From: Nanobdellota archaeon
GTDB taxonomy: Archaea; Nanobdellota; Nanobdellia; SCGC-AAA011-G17; ARS1403
Reading direction: 5' to 3'
DNA length: 16,482 nucleotides
NCBI GenBank assembly: GCA_018831025.1
Contig: JAHJRB010000024.1
Span: 1 to 16,482 of the forward strand
Part shown: one piece after another, positions 5,850-11,381 of the stretch
Numbering within the stretch: the stretch's first letter is position 1
Layout of the letters: every line of letters begins with the position of its first letter
Notes under the pieces: model-generated
Databases searched by the model: none
What the model was told of the DNA's origin: nothing
The model's input: the letters and a program-made list of their open reading frames with translations, nothing else
Translations under genes and position numbers: made by a program

Positions 5850-6029
5850 TTATTCTTGAAGTCCTAATGCTTCTCTTAGAAGTTGAGCTGTTTTTTCTGC
5901 TTCTTCTTGGGTATTAGTTTGATAATTTGGGTTTTCTTTTATTACGTTGCTGGTTATTTGTTCTTGATTATCCCCGCAGCCACTAATTAAAATAAGAATT
6001 AATAATCCGAGTAGTATTGTTTTTTTCAT
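5850..6029 (-). CDS. Small lipoprotein (59 aa)
   Basis: A short gene that is easily missed. It begins MKKTILLGLLILILISGC, a textbook lipoprotein signal with lipobox ISGC and C18 as the lipidated residue. The 41-residue mature part (GDNQEQITSN ... EEAEKTAQLLREALGLQE) is acidic and ends in an amphipathic helix. It starts eight bases after the stop codon of the zinc-ribbon gene on the same strand, so it is probably the last gene of that four-gene operon. Function unknown; it may be an envelope-anchored partner for the other operon products. Confidence 0.7.
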   Translation of the reverse strand: MKKTILLGLLILILISGCGDNQEQITSNVIKENPNYQTNTQEEAEKTAQLLREALGLQE

Positions 6030-6037
6030 CTTTTAAA

Positions 6038-6427
6038 TTATTGTTTGATTTTCATTTTACAATGTGGACAAATGATCCCTTTTTTTACTGCAGAAATAAT
6101 CCCCCAGGGTAGGAATAAAGCACCCCTTACAATGTTTCCCCCTGTAGATGAAGATAGTTCCGCTGACTCTGGTCTAAATTTTTTTTCACAAAAAGGACAT
6201 TTTATTTCAACTACCTTATCTAATTTTCTTGCTATTTCTTCTCTTTTCGCTATTTCTTCCTTTTCTAATTTGCTATCACAATCAAGACAAACAAACATTT
6301 CTTTATCTTCTGGAGCATAATTCTTTAACACATCATCATATTCATTCTTAACATCTTTAGGATTAAAATTCTTTCCTGGAACTGAATACCATTTAATTTC
6401 CTTTCCACAATTTTCACATTTTTTCAT
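6038..6427 (-). CDS. Double zinc-ribbon protein
   Basis: A 129-residue protein with four CxxC knuckles: C4/C7, C47/C50, C77/C80 and C120/C123. They pair naturally as two zinc ribbons. Between them lies a charged helix (residues 50-72). The segment GGNIVRGALFLPWGIISAVKKG (96-117) is hydrophobic and could touch or enter a membrane. The start overlaps the upstream lipoprotein gene by an ATGA, so translation is coupled. With a PH-domain membrane protein and two lipoproteins in the same operon, a role at the envelope is plausible, but no enzyme motif is seen. Confidence 0.75.
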   Translation of the reverse strand: MKKCENCGKEIKWYSVPGKNFNPKDVKNEYDDVLKNYAPEDKEMFVCLDCDSKLEKEEIAKREEIARKLDKVVEIKCPFCEKKFRPESAELSSSTGGNIVRGALFLPWGIISAVKKGIICPHCKMKIKQ

Positions 6428-6702
6428 TGTTTTTTACAACCTTCAATAAGTTTATCTAATTCTTCTTCTCCGCCGTAATAATAGACTTGATAACAAGAAC
6501 TTTGGAATTCCACTTTTAACGCAGGTATTTTTTCTGTTTCTTCCCCACCACAAGCCAAAATACAATCATCAATTTTTGTGTTTATTCTTGACATTTCTTT
6601 TAGTTTAGTTTGAGATTTCTCTAACTCTTGTAAAGTTGCTTCATCAACACATCCAGTAATTAAAATTAAGATTAGAATTAATAAGAAAAATACTTTTTTC
6701 AT
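6424..6702 (-). CDS. Cysteine-containing lipoprotein (92 aa)
   Basis: The signal MKKVFFLLILILILITGC with lipobox ITGC places the lipidated Cys at residue 18. The mature part is helical at first (EATLQELEKSQTKLKEMSRINTK) and then carries four more Cys (DDCILACGG, SSCYQ, EGCKKQ) that could form two disulphides outside the cell. It overlaps both neighbours by ATGA, in the middle of a tightly coupled operon. I do not recognise the mature domain; an extracytoplasmic structural or binding role is the most that can be inferred. Confidence 0.75.
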   Translation of the reverse strand: MKKVFFLLILILILITGCVDEATLQELEKSQTKLKEMSRINTKIDDCILACGGEETEKIPALKVEFQSSCYQVYYYGGEEELDKLIEGCKKQ

Positions 6703-7118
6703 TTTTTAATCATATGTTCTTCAATTATTCTCTTTATACTAATGGGATCTTGTATACCCTTGAATTTTAATTCCATCATATCACTTCCAGCTGTGTTAAT
6801 ATGAATATTTCCAATCCCGAACATTCTTTGTATTAATCCTTGAGAGAAATGAACATCCTGAATCTTTTCATGTAAAGCACTTGATGTTTTTCTTGATAAA
6901 AATGTAAATTCATGTATAACTCGCTTATCAGTAATATAATATTTATTGCCTCTTCTTATAAATTCTGAAAGAACTATAAGAGGTATCCCAACTACTGCTC
7001 CTGCAAGAGTTAATGTTAATATTCCTCCTGCAATATAAGCTCCTAAATAAGATATAGGGTGTGGTCTAAATTGTTTTTGAATTTCTTCATCTTTGTGTAA
7101 TTCTTCACTTATACTCAT
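6699..7118 (-). CDS. PH-domain (bPH2/DUF304-type) membrane protein
   Basis: A 139-residue protein. Residues 26-52 are hydrophobic with glycines (GAYIAGGILTLTLAGAVVGIPLIVL), one or two membrane passes. They are followed by the typical bacterial-type PH domain: NKYYITDKRVIHEFTFLSRKTSSALHEKIQDVHFSQGLIQRMFGIGNIHINTAG. This order (membrane hairpin, YYIT..RVI, IQDV...GIGNI) is standard for the family, whose biochemical function is still unclear. It is the first gene of the reverse-strand operon. The start is likely leaderless or weakly led, with an AT-rich TATA-like region around 7130-7150. Confidence 0.85.
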   Translation of the reverse strand: MSISEELHKDEEIQKQFRPHPISYLGAYIAGGILTLTLAGAVVGIPLIVLSEFIRRGNKYYITDKRVIHEFTFLSRKTSSALHEKIQDVHFSQGLIQRMFGIGNIHINTAGSDMMELKFKGIQDPISIKRIIEEHMIKK

Positions 7119-7190
7119 TTTAGTGTAGTTTATAATAATATCAAAATATTTAATTCTTTCTATCTTTCTAAAATATACATTAAACTTTAC

Positions 7191-7234
7191 AAAACCTTTA
7201 AAAATAGTCTTTTAGTAATAAATTTGAACCTTTT
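7191..7234. repeat. 44-bp repeat, left copy
   Basis: Identical over 44 bases to 9065-9108 (landmarks AAAATAGTCTTTTAGTAATA and AATTTGAACCTTTT). Each copy runs into a hairpin repeat. The pair brackets the segment containing the PIN pair, the Arg/Ser-rich peptide and its partner gene. Confidence 0.85.
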
Positions 7235-7256
7235 AAGAAAAAACGTTCACGAAAAA
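7226..7256. repeat. Hairpin repeat F1, copy 1
   Basis: GAACCTTTT and AAAACGTTC pair as a short stem with one mismatch near its base, followed by ACGAAAA. The same pattern recurs in four other clusters up to 16.25 kb. Confidence 0.7.
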
Positions 7257-7291
7257 ATAATAAAAAGGGGAATTTTAGGGGGAAATTAAGC

Positions 7292-7429
7292 TTGAGGAAA
7301 AAAACTGTTAAGATTATATTAGTATCTTTTCTAATATTATTAGTTGCTTCTATAGTTAGTTTTTTTGTAGATTTTTTTGCTTTAGACTCCTTCATACTTC
7401 AGAGAAAATTTACAGTATTTAGAACATAA
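7292..7429 (+). pseudogene. Membrane-anchor ORF, left duplicate
   Basis: A TTG-started 45-codon frame with GAGG directly at the start. It reads MRKKTVKIILVSFLILLVAS and then a second hydrophobic part IVSFFVDFFALDSFIL. It looks like the N-terminal membrane anchor of a longer protein that has been cut off. About 90 bases of it are repeated almost exactly at 8151-8240, where another short ORF encodes the same segment. The two copies flank the PIN module. I regard both as truncated remnants, but a small membrane peptide cannot be excluded. Confidence 0.45.
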
Positions 7430-7462
7430 ATCTATTTAAATAACATATAAAAATAAAATATT

Positions 7463-7915
7463 ATGTTGCCTTTACATTATACAGACTCTTGTATTTTTTT
7501 GGAAGTTTTTTCAAAAGAAAGAAATAACAAATCAAATGAATGCCAATCTTATCTTTACAATATAGGGAAATCCCATAAAGGAATAATATCTATTCTATCT
7601 TTAGGCGAGATATCAAAATCATTTCTTATGGAATTTAAAGAAGTTAAGAGTTTAGAATTATCTTTTGAAAAATTAAAAGAAGATCTGTTTAAACCATTTC
7701 AATTAACATCATCTCAGTTTGAAGACTATAAGTTATCTTTAGAATTAAGGAAAATACACAATCATTTAGAACCAGCAGATTCTTTGCATATAGCTATGGC
7801 TATCAATAATAAAGCAAAATTCTTTGTAACTTTAGGCGAAAAAGATTTGATTAATAACCAAAAATTTAGAGAATTTTGTAAAAATAAAGGGTTGAAATTT
7901 AAAACATTAGATTAA
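7463..7915 (+). CDS. PIN-domain ribonuclease (VapC-like toxin)
   Basis: A 150-residue PIN-domain protein. The acidic residues expected of the active site are D8 (YTDSCIFLEVF), E49 (LSLGEIS), D106 (EPADSLHIAMAI) and D128 in the final TLGEKDLI strand. The layout and length fit VapC-type endoribonucleases that cut tRNA or rRNA. A TATA-like ACATATAAAA about 20 bases upstream and the lack of a ribosome binding site suggest a leaderless message. The usual upstream VapB gene is absent. Instead a 60-aa gene on the opposite strand ends two bases after this stop. The module lies between duplicated membrane-anchor ORFs. Confidence 0.8.
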   Translation: MLPLHYTDSCIFLEVFSKERNNKSNECQSYLYNIGKSHKGIISILSLGEISKSFLMEFKEVKSLELSFEKLKEDLFKPFQLTSSQFEDYKLSLELRKIHNHLEPADSLHIAMAINNKAKFFVTLGEKDLINNQKFREFCKNKGLKFKTLD

Positions 7916-7917
7916 AA

Positions 7918-8100
7918 CTATATACTTTTAGCTATTCTTGCTCTTCTCTGTAATTCTATACCAGAATAAGGTAGTTTAAGTTTCTCTACCCATTTAAAAT
8001 GCTCCTTAACCTTTTTCATATGTTCTGGAGAAGTATCTACCTTGAATATCATACTTTTTGGAATTTTTTCCCCGTTTCCTACTTTATGTTTTCTTTTCAT
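7918..8100 (-). CDS. Small basic protein convergent to PIN, possible antitoxin
   Basis: A 60-residue, strongly basic protein (MKRKHKVGNGEKIPKSMIFKV ... PEHMKKVKEHFKWVEKLKLPYSG ... LQRRARIAKSI). It has one strand-like segment, a long Lys-rich helix and an Arg-rich tail. I do not recognise the family. It sits tail-to-tail with the PIN gene with only two bases between, and its promoter region holds a perfect 16-bp palindrome, which suits an autoregulated antitoxin. The convergent arrangement is unusual for TA genes, so the antitoxin role is a guess from position. Confidence 0.55.
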   Translation of the reverse strand: MKRKHKVGNGEKIPKSMIFKVDTSPEHMKKVKEHFKWVEKLKLPYSGIELQRRARIAKSI

Positions 8101-8111
8101 AAGTTATACTG

Positions 8112-8127
8112 TATTACTATAGTAATA
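8112..8127. promoter_or_regulatory. 16-bp perfect palindrome (operator candidate)
   Basis: TATTACTATAGTAATA is its own complement. It lies between the start codon of the 60-aa gene (8100, minus) and a TATA-like AATATATTA, and just before the membrane-anchor ORF at 8133 (plus), so a dimeric regulator bound here could affect both directions. Confidence 0.55.
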
Positions 8128-8132
8128 TATTA

Positions 8133-8246
8133 ATGTTACGTTTTCTTATTTCTTTTTTAATATTATTAGTTGCTTCTATAGTTAGTTTTTTTGTAGATTT
8201 TTTTGCTTTAGATAACTTCATACTTCAGAGTAATTTTACAGAATAA
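8133..8246 (+). pseudogene. Membrane-anchor ORF, right duplicate
   Basis: A 37-codon ATG frame reading MLRFLISFLILLVASIVSFF then VDFFALDNFILQSNFTE. It corresponds to residues 12-40 of the ORF at 7292 and shares about 90 bases of near-identical DNA with it, with a few substitutions (DS to DN, QR to QS). It ends abruptly after the shared block, so it is probably a truncated copy of the same N-terminal membrane anchor. Confidence 0.45.
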
Positions 8247-8357
8247 AAAGATAATATTACTAATATTAAGTATATTATTGGAAGTGGTTTTAGGGTGTAC
8301 ATACTCTATTTTTATAAAAAAAGGTTTTTAAAAGTTTAGATAGGCTGATATCTCAAA

Positions 8358-8855
8358 TTAATTAGAAGTTAATTTTATTTTTTTGCTAATTTCTTTATAA
8401 ACTTCTTTCTTGACATCTTCCTTATCCATAGAAAGGGGTATATGCAAGTTAATTATATCTAATACTTTTTCTCCTTTCATCCTATCTAATGAATCACTAA
8501 TAATATCAGTAATATTTTCGGATTCTTTATGTTTTTTGGATTCTTTTGACAAAAATAACAATAATCTACAATTTTCTATACAAACACATTCCATAATGTC
8601 TGCAATAATTCCTTCATAATTTTGTTTATCTAAAAATTCAAAAATAATATACTCAAAACTCTTTTTTCCAGTTTTAAATTTAAATGAAAAATCTGGTTCA
8701 TATTCAATGATTGATTTAGAATGCCTTTTTTCAGAAGAGATTTTTATAGAATGATTATAGGGTACTATCTTTCCTTTATTTTCTTTAGAAAAGTCTTTTA
8801 AAATAGATTTCAACCATTTATGATATTTTCCACTCTTCTCTTTTTTAGCTTTCAT
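8358..8855 (-). CDS. Hypothetical protein, possible PD-(D/E)xK-like nuclease fold
   Basis: A 165-residue Lys-rich protein. The N-terminal 50 residues are basic. The centre reads EYEPDFSFKFKTGKKSFEYIIFEF then LDKQNYEGIIADIMECVCIENCRLLLFLSK. The EPD (53-55), a strand ending in E73 and the following DK (76-77), then a helix and a hydrophobic strand, follow the order of restriction-endonuclease-like folds, though the spacing is not canonical. It is the second gene of an operon: the start codon lies two bases past the stop of the 36-aa Arg/Ser-rich gene. Nucleic-acid processing is a reasonable guess, not a firm call. Confidence 0.5.
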   Translation of the reverse strand: MKAKKEKSGKYHKWLKSILKDFSKENKGKIVPYNHSIKISSEKRHSKSIIEYEPDFSFKFKTGKKSFEYIIFEFLDKQNYEGIIADIMECVCIENCRLLLFLSKESKKHKESENITDIISDSLDRMKGEKVLDIINLHIPLSMDKEDVKKEVYKEISKKIKLTSN

Positions 8856-8857
8856 TA

Positions 8858-8968
8858 CTATCTCCTAATACGTCTACTTGAAGTTGCTCTCCTTCTTACA
8901 GTCCTTCTAGATGGACTACTTCTTCTAGATGAACTTCTTGAACTACTTCTTGTTCTTCCCCTTGGCAT
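8858..8968 (-). CDS. 36-aa arginine/serine-rich protamine-like peptide
   Basis: A tiny gene with a strong ribosome binding site (CGGAGGAC) eight bases ahead of its ATG. The product starts MPRGRTRSSSRSSSRRSS and continues PSRRTVRRRATSSRRIRR. Fifteen of 36 residues are Arg and eleven Ser, so it is an RS-repeat, protamine-like polycation expected to bind DNA or RNA without a fixed fold. Its stop codon is two bases before the start of the larger partner gene, so they form one translational unit. Compositionally it is unlike every neighbour, and the clean SD argues that it is real. Confidence 0.65.
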   Translation of the reverse strand: MPRGRTRSSSRSSSRRSSPSRRTVRRRATSSRRIRR

Positions 8969-9064
8969 ATTTTTGTCCTCCGTTTCCTTATATTTTTATT
9001 TTTAAAGTATTTTTATTTTATTTAATTCTTTCCATACACTCCAGTATGCACATCCCAACCTATA

Positions 9065-9108
9065 AAAACCTTTAAAAATAGTCTTTTAGTAATAAATTTG
9101 AACCTTTT
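9065..9108. repeat. 44-bp repeat, right copy
   Basis: Exact match to 7191-7234, again running into hairpin repeat F1. Confidence 0.85.
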
Positions 9109-9162
9109 TAGGAAAAACGTTCACGAAAAGAACTTTCTTAAAAAGAAACTTCACTAAGAAAG
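9100..9162. repeat. Hairpin repeat F1, copies 2 and 3
   Basis: Two head-to-tail units of about 31 bases, each opening with GAAC and ending CAC-n-AAAAG or CACTAAGAAAG. The second contains the stem TTTCTT/AAGAAA. Confidence 0.7.
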
Positions 9163-9170
9163 AAATTTTA

Positions 9171-9195
9171 AATGCAAGAGGAGGCTAAAGATTAA
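9171..9195 (+). repeat. AGGAGGCTAAAG boundary repeat F2, copy 1
   Basis: AATGCAAGAGGAGGCTAAAG followed by ATTAA, identical over 25 bases to 10056-10080. It resembles a Shine-Dalgarno sequence, but the next gene starts more than 40 bases away, so it does not act as one here. Confidence 0.8.
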
Positions 9196-9238
9196 AAAAA
9201 TAATTAAATTTTTATAGTTTAAAATAAATAATAAAGAT

Positions 9239-9628
9239 ATGTATTACCCCACTATAGAAAAAATAATAGAATATAATGTTATTATATTAAATGTGATAAA
9301 TGTAAAAAAGAAAGATAAACCAGAGGTTTTAAGTAAAGTAAAAATATTAAATATCATAAATGAATGCAAAAACTTAGAAGGAGATGTTTACGACAAGGCA
9401 GTATTTTTATTGAGAGAATTAATTCAAAAGCATCCTTTTGCAAGCGGAAATAGAAGAACTGCATTTGTAGTTACTAAAGATTTTATAATAAAAAATAAAG
9501 AAAAATTTAAAATAAAAGAAGATCCTAAACAAGCTAGAATAATGGTGGGCATTAGGGAAGGTTATTATAAGGATGAAGAAATTAAGGAGTGGATTAAACA
9601 TGGCAAAATCAAAAAATTTGAAAGATAA
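9239..9628 (+). CDS. Doc-type Fic family toxin
   Basis: A 129-residue protein of the death-on-curing branch of the Fic family. It opens with the typical MYYPTIEKIIEYN and carries HPFASGNRRTAFVVTKDFI near residues 65-83. This is the HPFxxGNxR form of the Fic loop, the version found in Doc kinases, which phosphorylate EF-Tu/EF-1A, rather than the HPFxDGNGRxxR form of AMPylases. Length fits Doc. A 40-aa gene overlaps its 3' end by 29 bases and is the likely antitoxin. It is preceded by repeats F1 and F2. Confidence 0.85.
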   Translation: MYYPTIEKIIEYNVIILNVINVKKKDKPEVLSKVKILNIINECKNLEGDVYDKAVFLLRELIQKHPFASGNRRTAFVVTKDFIIKNKEKFKIKEDPKQARIMVGIREGYYKDEEIKEWIKHGKIKKFER

Positions 9629-9722
9629 GATAAAATATAAAATTATAGAAGAAGAATTAAATAGTTTTAATGAGTTAATAGGCAATCATAGGGAATTATT
9701 GGTAGCTATTGGTAATCTATAA
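9600..9722 (+). CDS. Small protein overlapping Doc, possible antitoxin
   Basis: A 40-codon frame that begins inside the end of the Doc gene (29-base overlap, different frame). It reads MAKSKNLKDKIKYKIIEEEL followed by NSFNELIGNHRELLVAIGNL. It is helical and charged, with a hydrophobic tail that could fold over a toxin. Antitoxins of Doc usually lie upstream, so this reversed order is unusual. The frame is short and has no clear ribosome binding site; coupling to Doc translation would be needed. Confidence 0.45.
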   Translation: MAKSKNLKDKIKYKIIEEELNSFNELIGNHRELLVAIGNL

Positions 9723-9744
9723 TTTTCTAAAATACATCTAAATA

Positions 9745-9762
9745 AATGCAAGAGGAGGCTAA
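9745..9762 (+). repeat. Boundary repeat F2, copy 2
   Basis: AATGCAAGAGGAGGCTAAG, 22 bases after the stop codon of the 40-aa gene and fused directly to an F1 hairpin unit. Confidence 0.75.
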
Positions 9763-9841
9763 GAACCTTTCTTAGAAAGAAACCTTCACGAAAGAAATTA
9801 AGTCCCGATGAACCTTTCTTAGAAAGAAATGTTCGCGAAAG
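9763..9841. repeat. Hairpin repeat F1, copies 4 and 5, tandem
   Basis: Two near-identical units of 32 bases, each followed by a spacer ending in CCGATG. The second folds cleanly as GAAC-c-TTTC/GAAA-t-GTTC with a seven-base loop. The tandem spacing is 47 bases. Confidence 0.75.
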
Positions 9842-10055
9842 AAAATAAAGTTCCGATGCAGAAGTTGGGGAATACAAACCCCGCGTAGAGCCCATAAACA
9901 GCCACTACAAGCTAAATCTCGGGGATTTTTTAGTAAAATCCATGACCCAAATTACTAGTAAAATCCGTTACTTAAGTCAACAATTTTTCTAGTAAGATTC
10001 ATTACCTATAGTCTATTTTTAATACTGATTAGTATCTAAAAAATATATCTGAAAT
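9842..10055. other. Gene-free stretch with degenerate repeats
   Basis: No convincing gene. The left half (TTGGGGAATACAAACCCC, GCGTAGAGCCCATAAACAGC) loosely resembles 16291-16345. The right half contains three degenerate units built on TAGTAAAATCC or TAGTAAGATTC followed by TTACC/TGACC, comparable with the 24-bp tandem units at the end of the window. It seems to be a decayed version of the same element. Confidence 0.4.
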
Positions 10056-10080
10056 AATGCAAGAGGAGGCTAAAGATTAA
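10056..10080 (+). repeat. Boundary repeat F2, copy 3
   Basis: Identical over 25 bases to 9171-9195. Its ATTAA end supplies the stop codon of glycosyltransferase-like mini-ORF a on the other strand. Confidence 0.8.
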
Positions 10081-10139
10081 ATTGCAGTTGCTATAGTAGC
10101 TTCTTCATTATAAGCTGGAATTATGACGACTAGTTTCAT
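10077..10139 (-). CDS. Glycosyltransferase family 2 N-terminal mini-ORF, copy a
   Basis: Twenty codons: MKLVVIIPAYNEEATIATAI, then TAA. This is the first strand and nucleotide-binding loop (VIIPAYNEE) of a family-2 glycosyltransferase and nothing more. Its ATG overlaps the TGA of the NYN gene (ATGA), exactly as a downstream operon gene would. Three more copies follow other genes in the window. Either a scar of a larger gene or a retained peptide. Confidence 0.6.
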   Translation of the reverse strand: MKLVVIIPAYNEEATIATAI

Positions 10140-10744
10140 TTTCTTTCCTTCTTAATGCCTTCCAATTGGCATAAAGTAAAATCTTCTTTTGTTAACAAAA
10201 CATATTTGTCAACAGATTTTATTAGTTCGTTAGATGTTGAAAATTTTGCCTTTCTTCCTCTTTCATAATAAGTATAAAGGGTTGTCTTTATTCCTTTTTT
10301 CTTTAAATCATCAATTACAGGAACAAAATCAGAATCAGAAGCGATTAATATTATTTTTTTAATTTTAGGGTAATTTATATTTACATTCATTAAGTCTATA
10401 ACCACCAAAGAATCCACTCCTTTTTGAATATATTCAAATTTTCCATCTATCTTTAATCTTTGGCATCTTCCTTCTCTTATTGTAAAATCTTTTTTCTTTG
10501 AAAGTTTTGCAATAAAATTATCATATAATTTCTTTCTTTTAGCTTCTCTTTTTGATGGCTTACCTGAGACAAAAGGAGGAGCAGTGTAATAAAAACTATG
10601 CCTGCATGTTAATTTTTGCTTCTTTGAGATGTGTCTTGAAAATTTAGATATATCATAAACCAAATACTTTCCATTTCCAAAATGTTTTGAAAGTTTTGAT
10701 AAAAAACCAGCATCTAAGAAAACCAAGGTATCTTCTGTTATCAT
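10136..10744 (-). CDS. NYN-domain (LabA/DUF88-like) ribonuclease
   Basis: A 202-residue NYN-domain protein, a PIN-like nuclease fold. Key acidic motifs are D11 in VFLDAGFL, KGVDSLVVIDLM in the middle, and IASDSDFVPVIDDLKKKGIKTTLYTY near residues 134-158, the hallmark SDxDF of this family. These Asp residues would hold the metal ions for RNA cleavage. An Arg/Lys-rich segment (PSKREAKRKKLYDNFIAKLSKKK) lies between the first two motifs. The gene starts at a TAATG junction with a 24-aa leader ORF and ends in an ATGA junction with the glycosyltransferase-like mini-ORF. Probable role is RNA turnover or defence. Confidence 0.85.
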   Translation of the reverse strand: MITEDTLVFLDAGFLSKLSKHFGNGKYLVYDISKFSRHISKKQKLTCRHSFYYTAPPFVSGKPSKREAKRKKLYDNFIAKLSKKKDFTIREGRCQRLKIDGKFEYIQKGVDSLVVIDLMNVNINYPKIKKIILIASDSDFVPVIDDLKKKGIKTTLYTYYERGRKAKFSTSNELIKSVDKYVLLTKEDFTLCQLEGIKKERK

Positions 10745-10818
10745 TACCTAAACACCCCACAAGGACCTAGAAATTTAAAGGACTCATCCAGCGACCCATA
10801 AGGATCACTGGGGATCAT
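10744..10818 (-). CDS. 24-aa leader ORF ahead of NYN
   Basis: MIPSDPYGSLDESFKFLGPC then GVFR and TAA, with the stop overlapping the NYN start codon (TAATG). A good TATA box lies 26 bases ahead of its ATG, so it would be the first, leaderless, reading frame of the NYN transcript. It may be a regulatory leader peptide, or the C-terminal scrap of a lost gene. The stretch is richer in G+C than its surroundings. Confidence 0.4.
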   Translation of the reverse strand: MIPSDPYGSLDESFKFLGPCGVFR

Positions 10819-10843
10819 GTTATTTTTTCTGGGTTTTCCTATA

Positions 10844-10851
10844 CTTATAAA
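10844..10851 (-). promoter_or_regulatory. TATA box of the NYN transcript
   Basis: TTTATAAG on the minus strand, 26 bases upstream of the ATG at 10818, which implies a leaderless transcript starting at or just before that codon. Confidence 0.6.
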
Positions 10852-10895
10852 GTTTTGCATTTTAATTTTTCCTTTTTTACTGCTTTACTGTTAGA

Positions 10896-10926
10896 TTTTT
10901 GTGAAGGTACTGAACTTGTCTAAAGA
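10896..10926 (+). repeat. Boundary repeat F3 (GTACTGAAC type), copy 1
   Basis: GTGAAGGTACTGAACTTGTC then TAAAG. Nearly identical blocks occur at 12861-12885 and 14639-14662. On the minus strand it directly follows the glycosyltransferase-like mini-ORF b. Confidence 0.75.
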
Positions 10927-10986
10927 TTAAACTGTAGCTATAGCAGCTTCTTCATTAAAAGCTGGAATTATAACTATTAATTTCAT
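10927..10986 (-). CDS. Glycosyltransferase family 2 N-terminal mini-ORF, copy b
   Basis: Nineteen codons, MKLIVIIPAFNEEAAIATV then TAA, starting in an ATGA overlap with the stop of the 71-aa gene. Compared with copy a, many differences are silent or conservative (CTA/TTA, GTC/ATA, GTC/GTT, TAT/TTT). The bases after the stop (TCTTTAG) match copy a. Confidence 0.6.
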   Translation of the reverse strand: MKLIVIIPAFNEEAAIATV

Positions 10987-11198
10987 AGTTTAACTTGGTT
11001 CTCAGCTTGTGCTAGTTGAACAAATTCAATCTCATAAGTTCTTCCCCTTGCTCTAACAGTACTTATTCTTGTACCATATTTTGTATCACTTTCTATAATA
11101 CTATATCCTCCATCAGTAAGAGGAAAGATACAGTCAAGTTCTTCAAATCTAGCATTTTCAGCTTCACTTCTCCAATCAGTTTCATTAAGTTCTGCCAT
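10983..11198 (-). CDS. Hypothetical protein (71 aa)
   Basis: Not recognised. An acidic 71-residue protein, MAELNETDWRSEAENARFEE followed by a predicted beta-rich core GGYSIIESDTKYGTRISTVR and RTYEIEFVQLAQAENQ. No Cys or membrane segment. The start is well supported: GGAGG lies seven bases ahead of the ATG (11206-11210). It ends in an ATGA junction with the glycosyltransferase-like mini-ORF, with boundary repeat F3 beyond. Its IIESD..G..T pattern has a faint echo in the 51-aa protein at 12909-13064, not enough to claim homology. Confidence 0.65.
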   Translation of the reverse strand: MAELNETDWRSEAENARFEELDCIFPLTDGGYSIIESDTKYGTRISTVRARGRTYEIEFVQLAQAENQVKL

Positions 11199-11284
11199 TT
11201 TTAAGCCTCCTTAAGCTTTAAATATTAAGATATCCCCTTTTTTATTACCTTTTGGTTTCGAATTTAGCATTTTTAAAGATTTAT

Positions 11285-11336
11285 GTATAAGAGAATATAG
11301 TAAAATTATTGTGAATACCTATCTAAAATAACTATT
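11285..11336 (+). repeat. Boundary repeat F3, copy 2
   Basis: TGTATAAGAGAATATAG, then TAAAATTATTGT at 11300-11311 and a weaker second element from 11324. It closely matches 13101-13152. Confidence 0.7.
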
Positions 11337-11381
11337 AAATTACAATTATATTTAAAAACTAAAATAAAAAGAAAATAACTA

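Noticed and set aside
7198..7395. A 65-codon open frame on the minus strand
   Set aside because: It lies on the antisense of the membrane-anchor duplicate and runs through the 44-bp repeat and hairpin repeat. It is low-complexity Lys/Phe and shows no start signal.
9172..9195. Boundary repeat F2 as a seven-codon gene (MQEEAKD) or as a ribosome binding site
   Set aside because: The frame is not kept in the copies at 9745 and 16263, and no start codon lies at a suitable distance downstream.
9419..9685. An 88-codon minus-strand frame
   Set aside because: It is antisense to the Doc-type gene with its clear HPFxxGNxR motif.
9686..9895. A 69-codon minus-strand frame
   Set aside because: It is made almost entirely of the tandem F1 hairpin units and boundary repeat F2, so its apparent sequence is repeat DNA read as protein.
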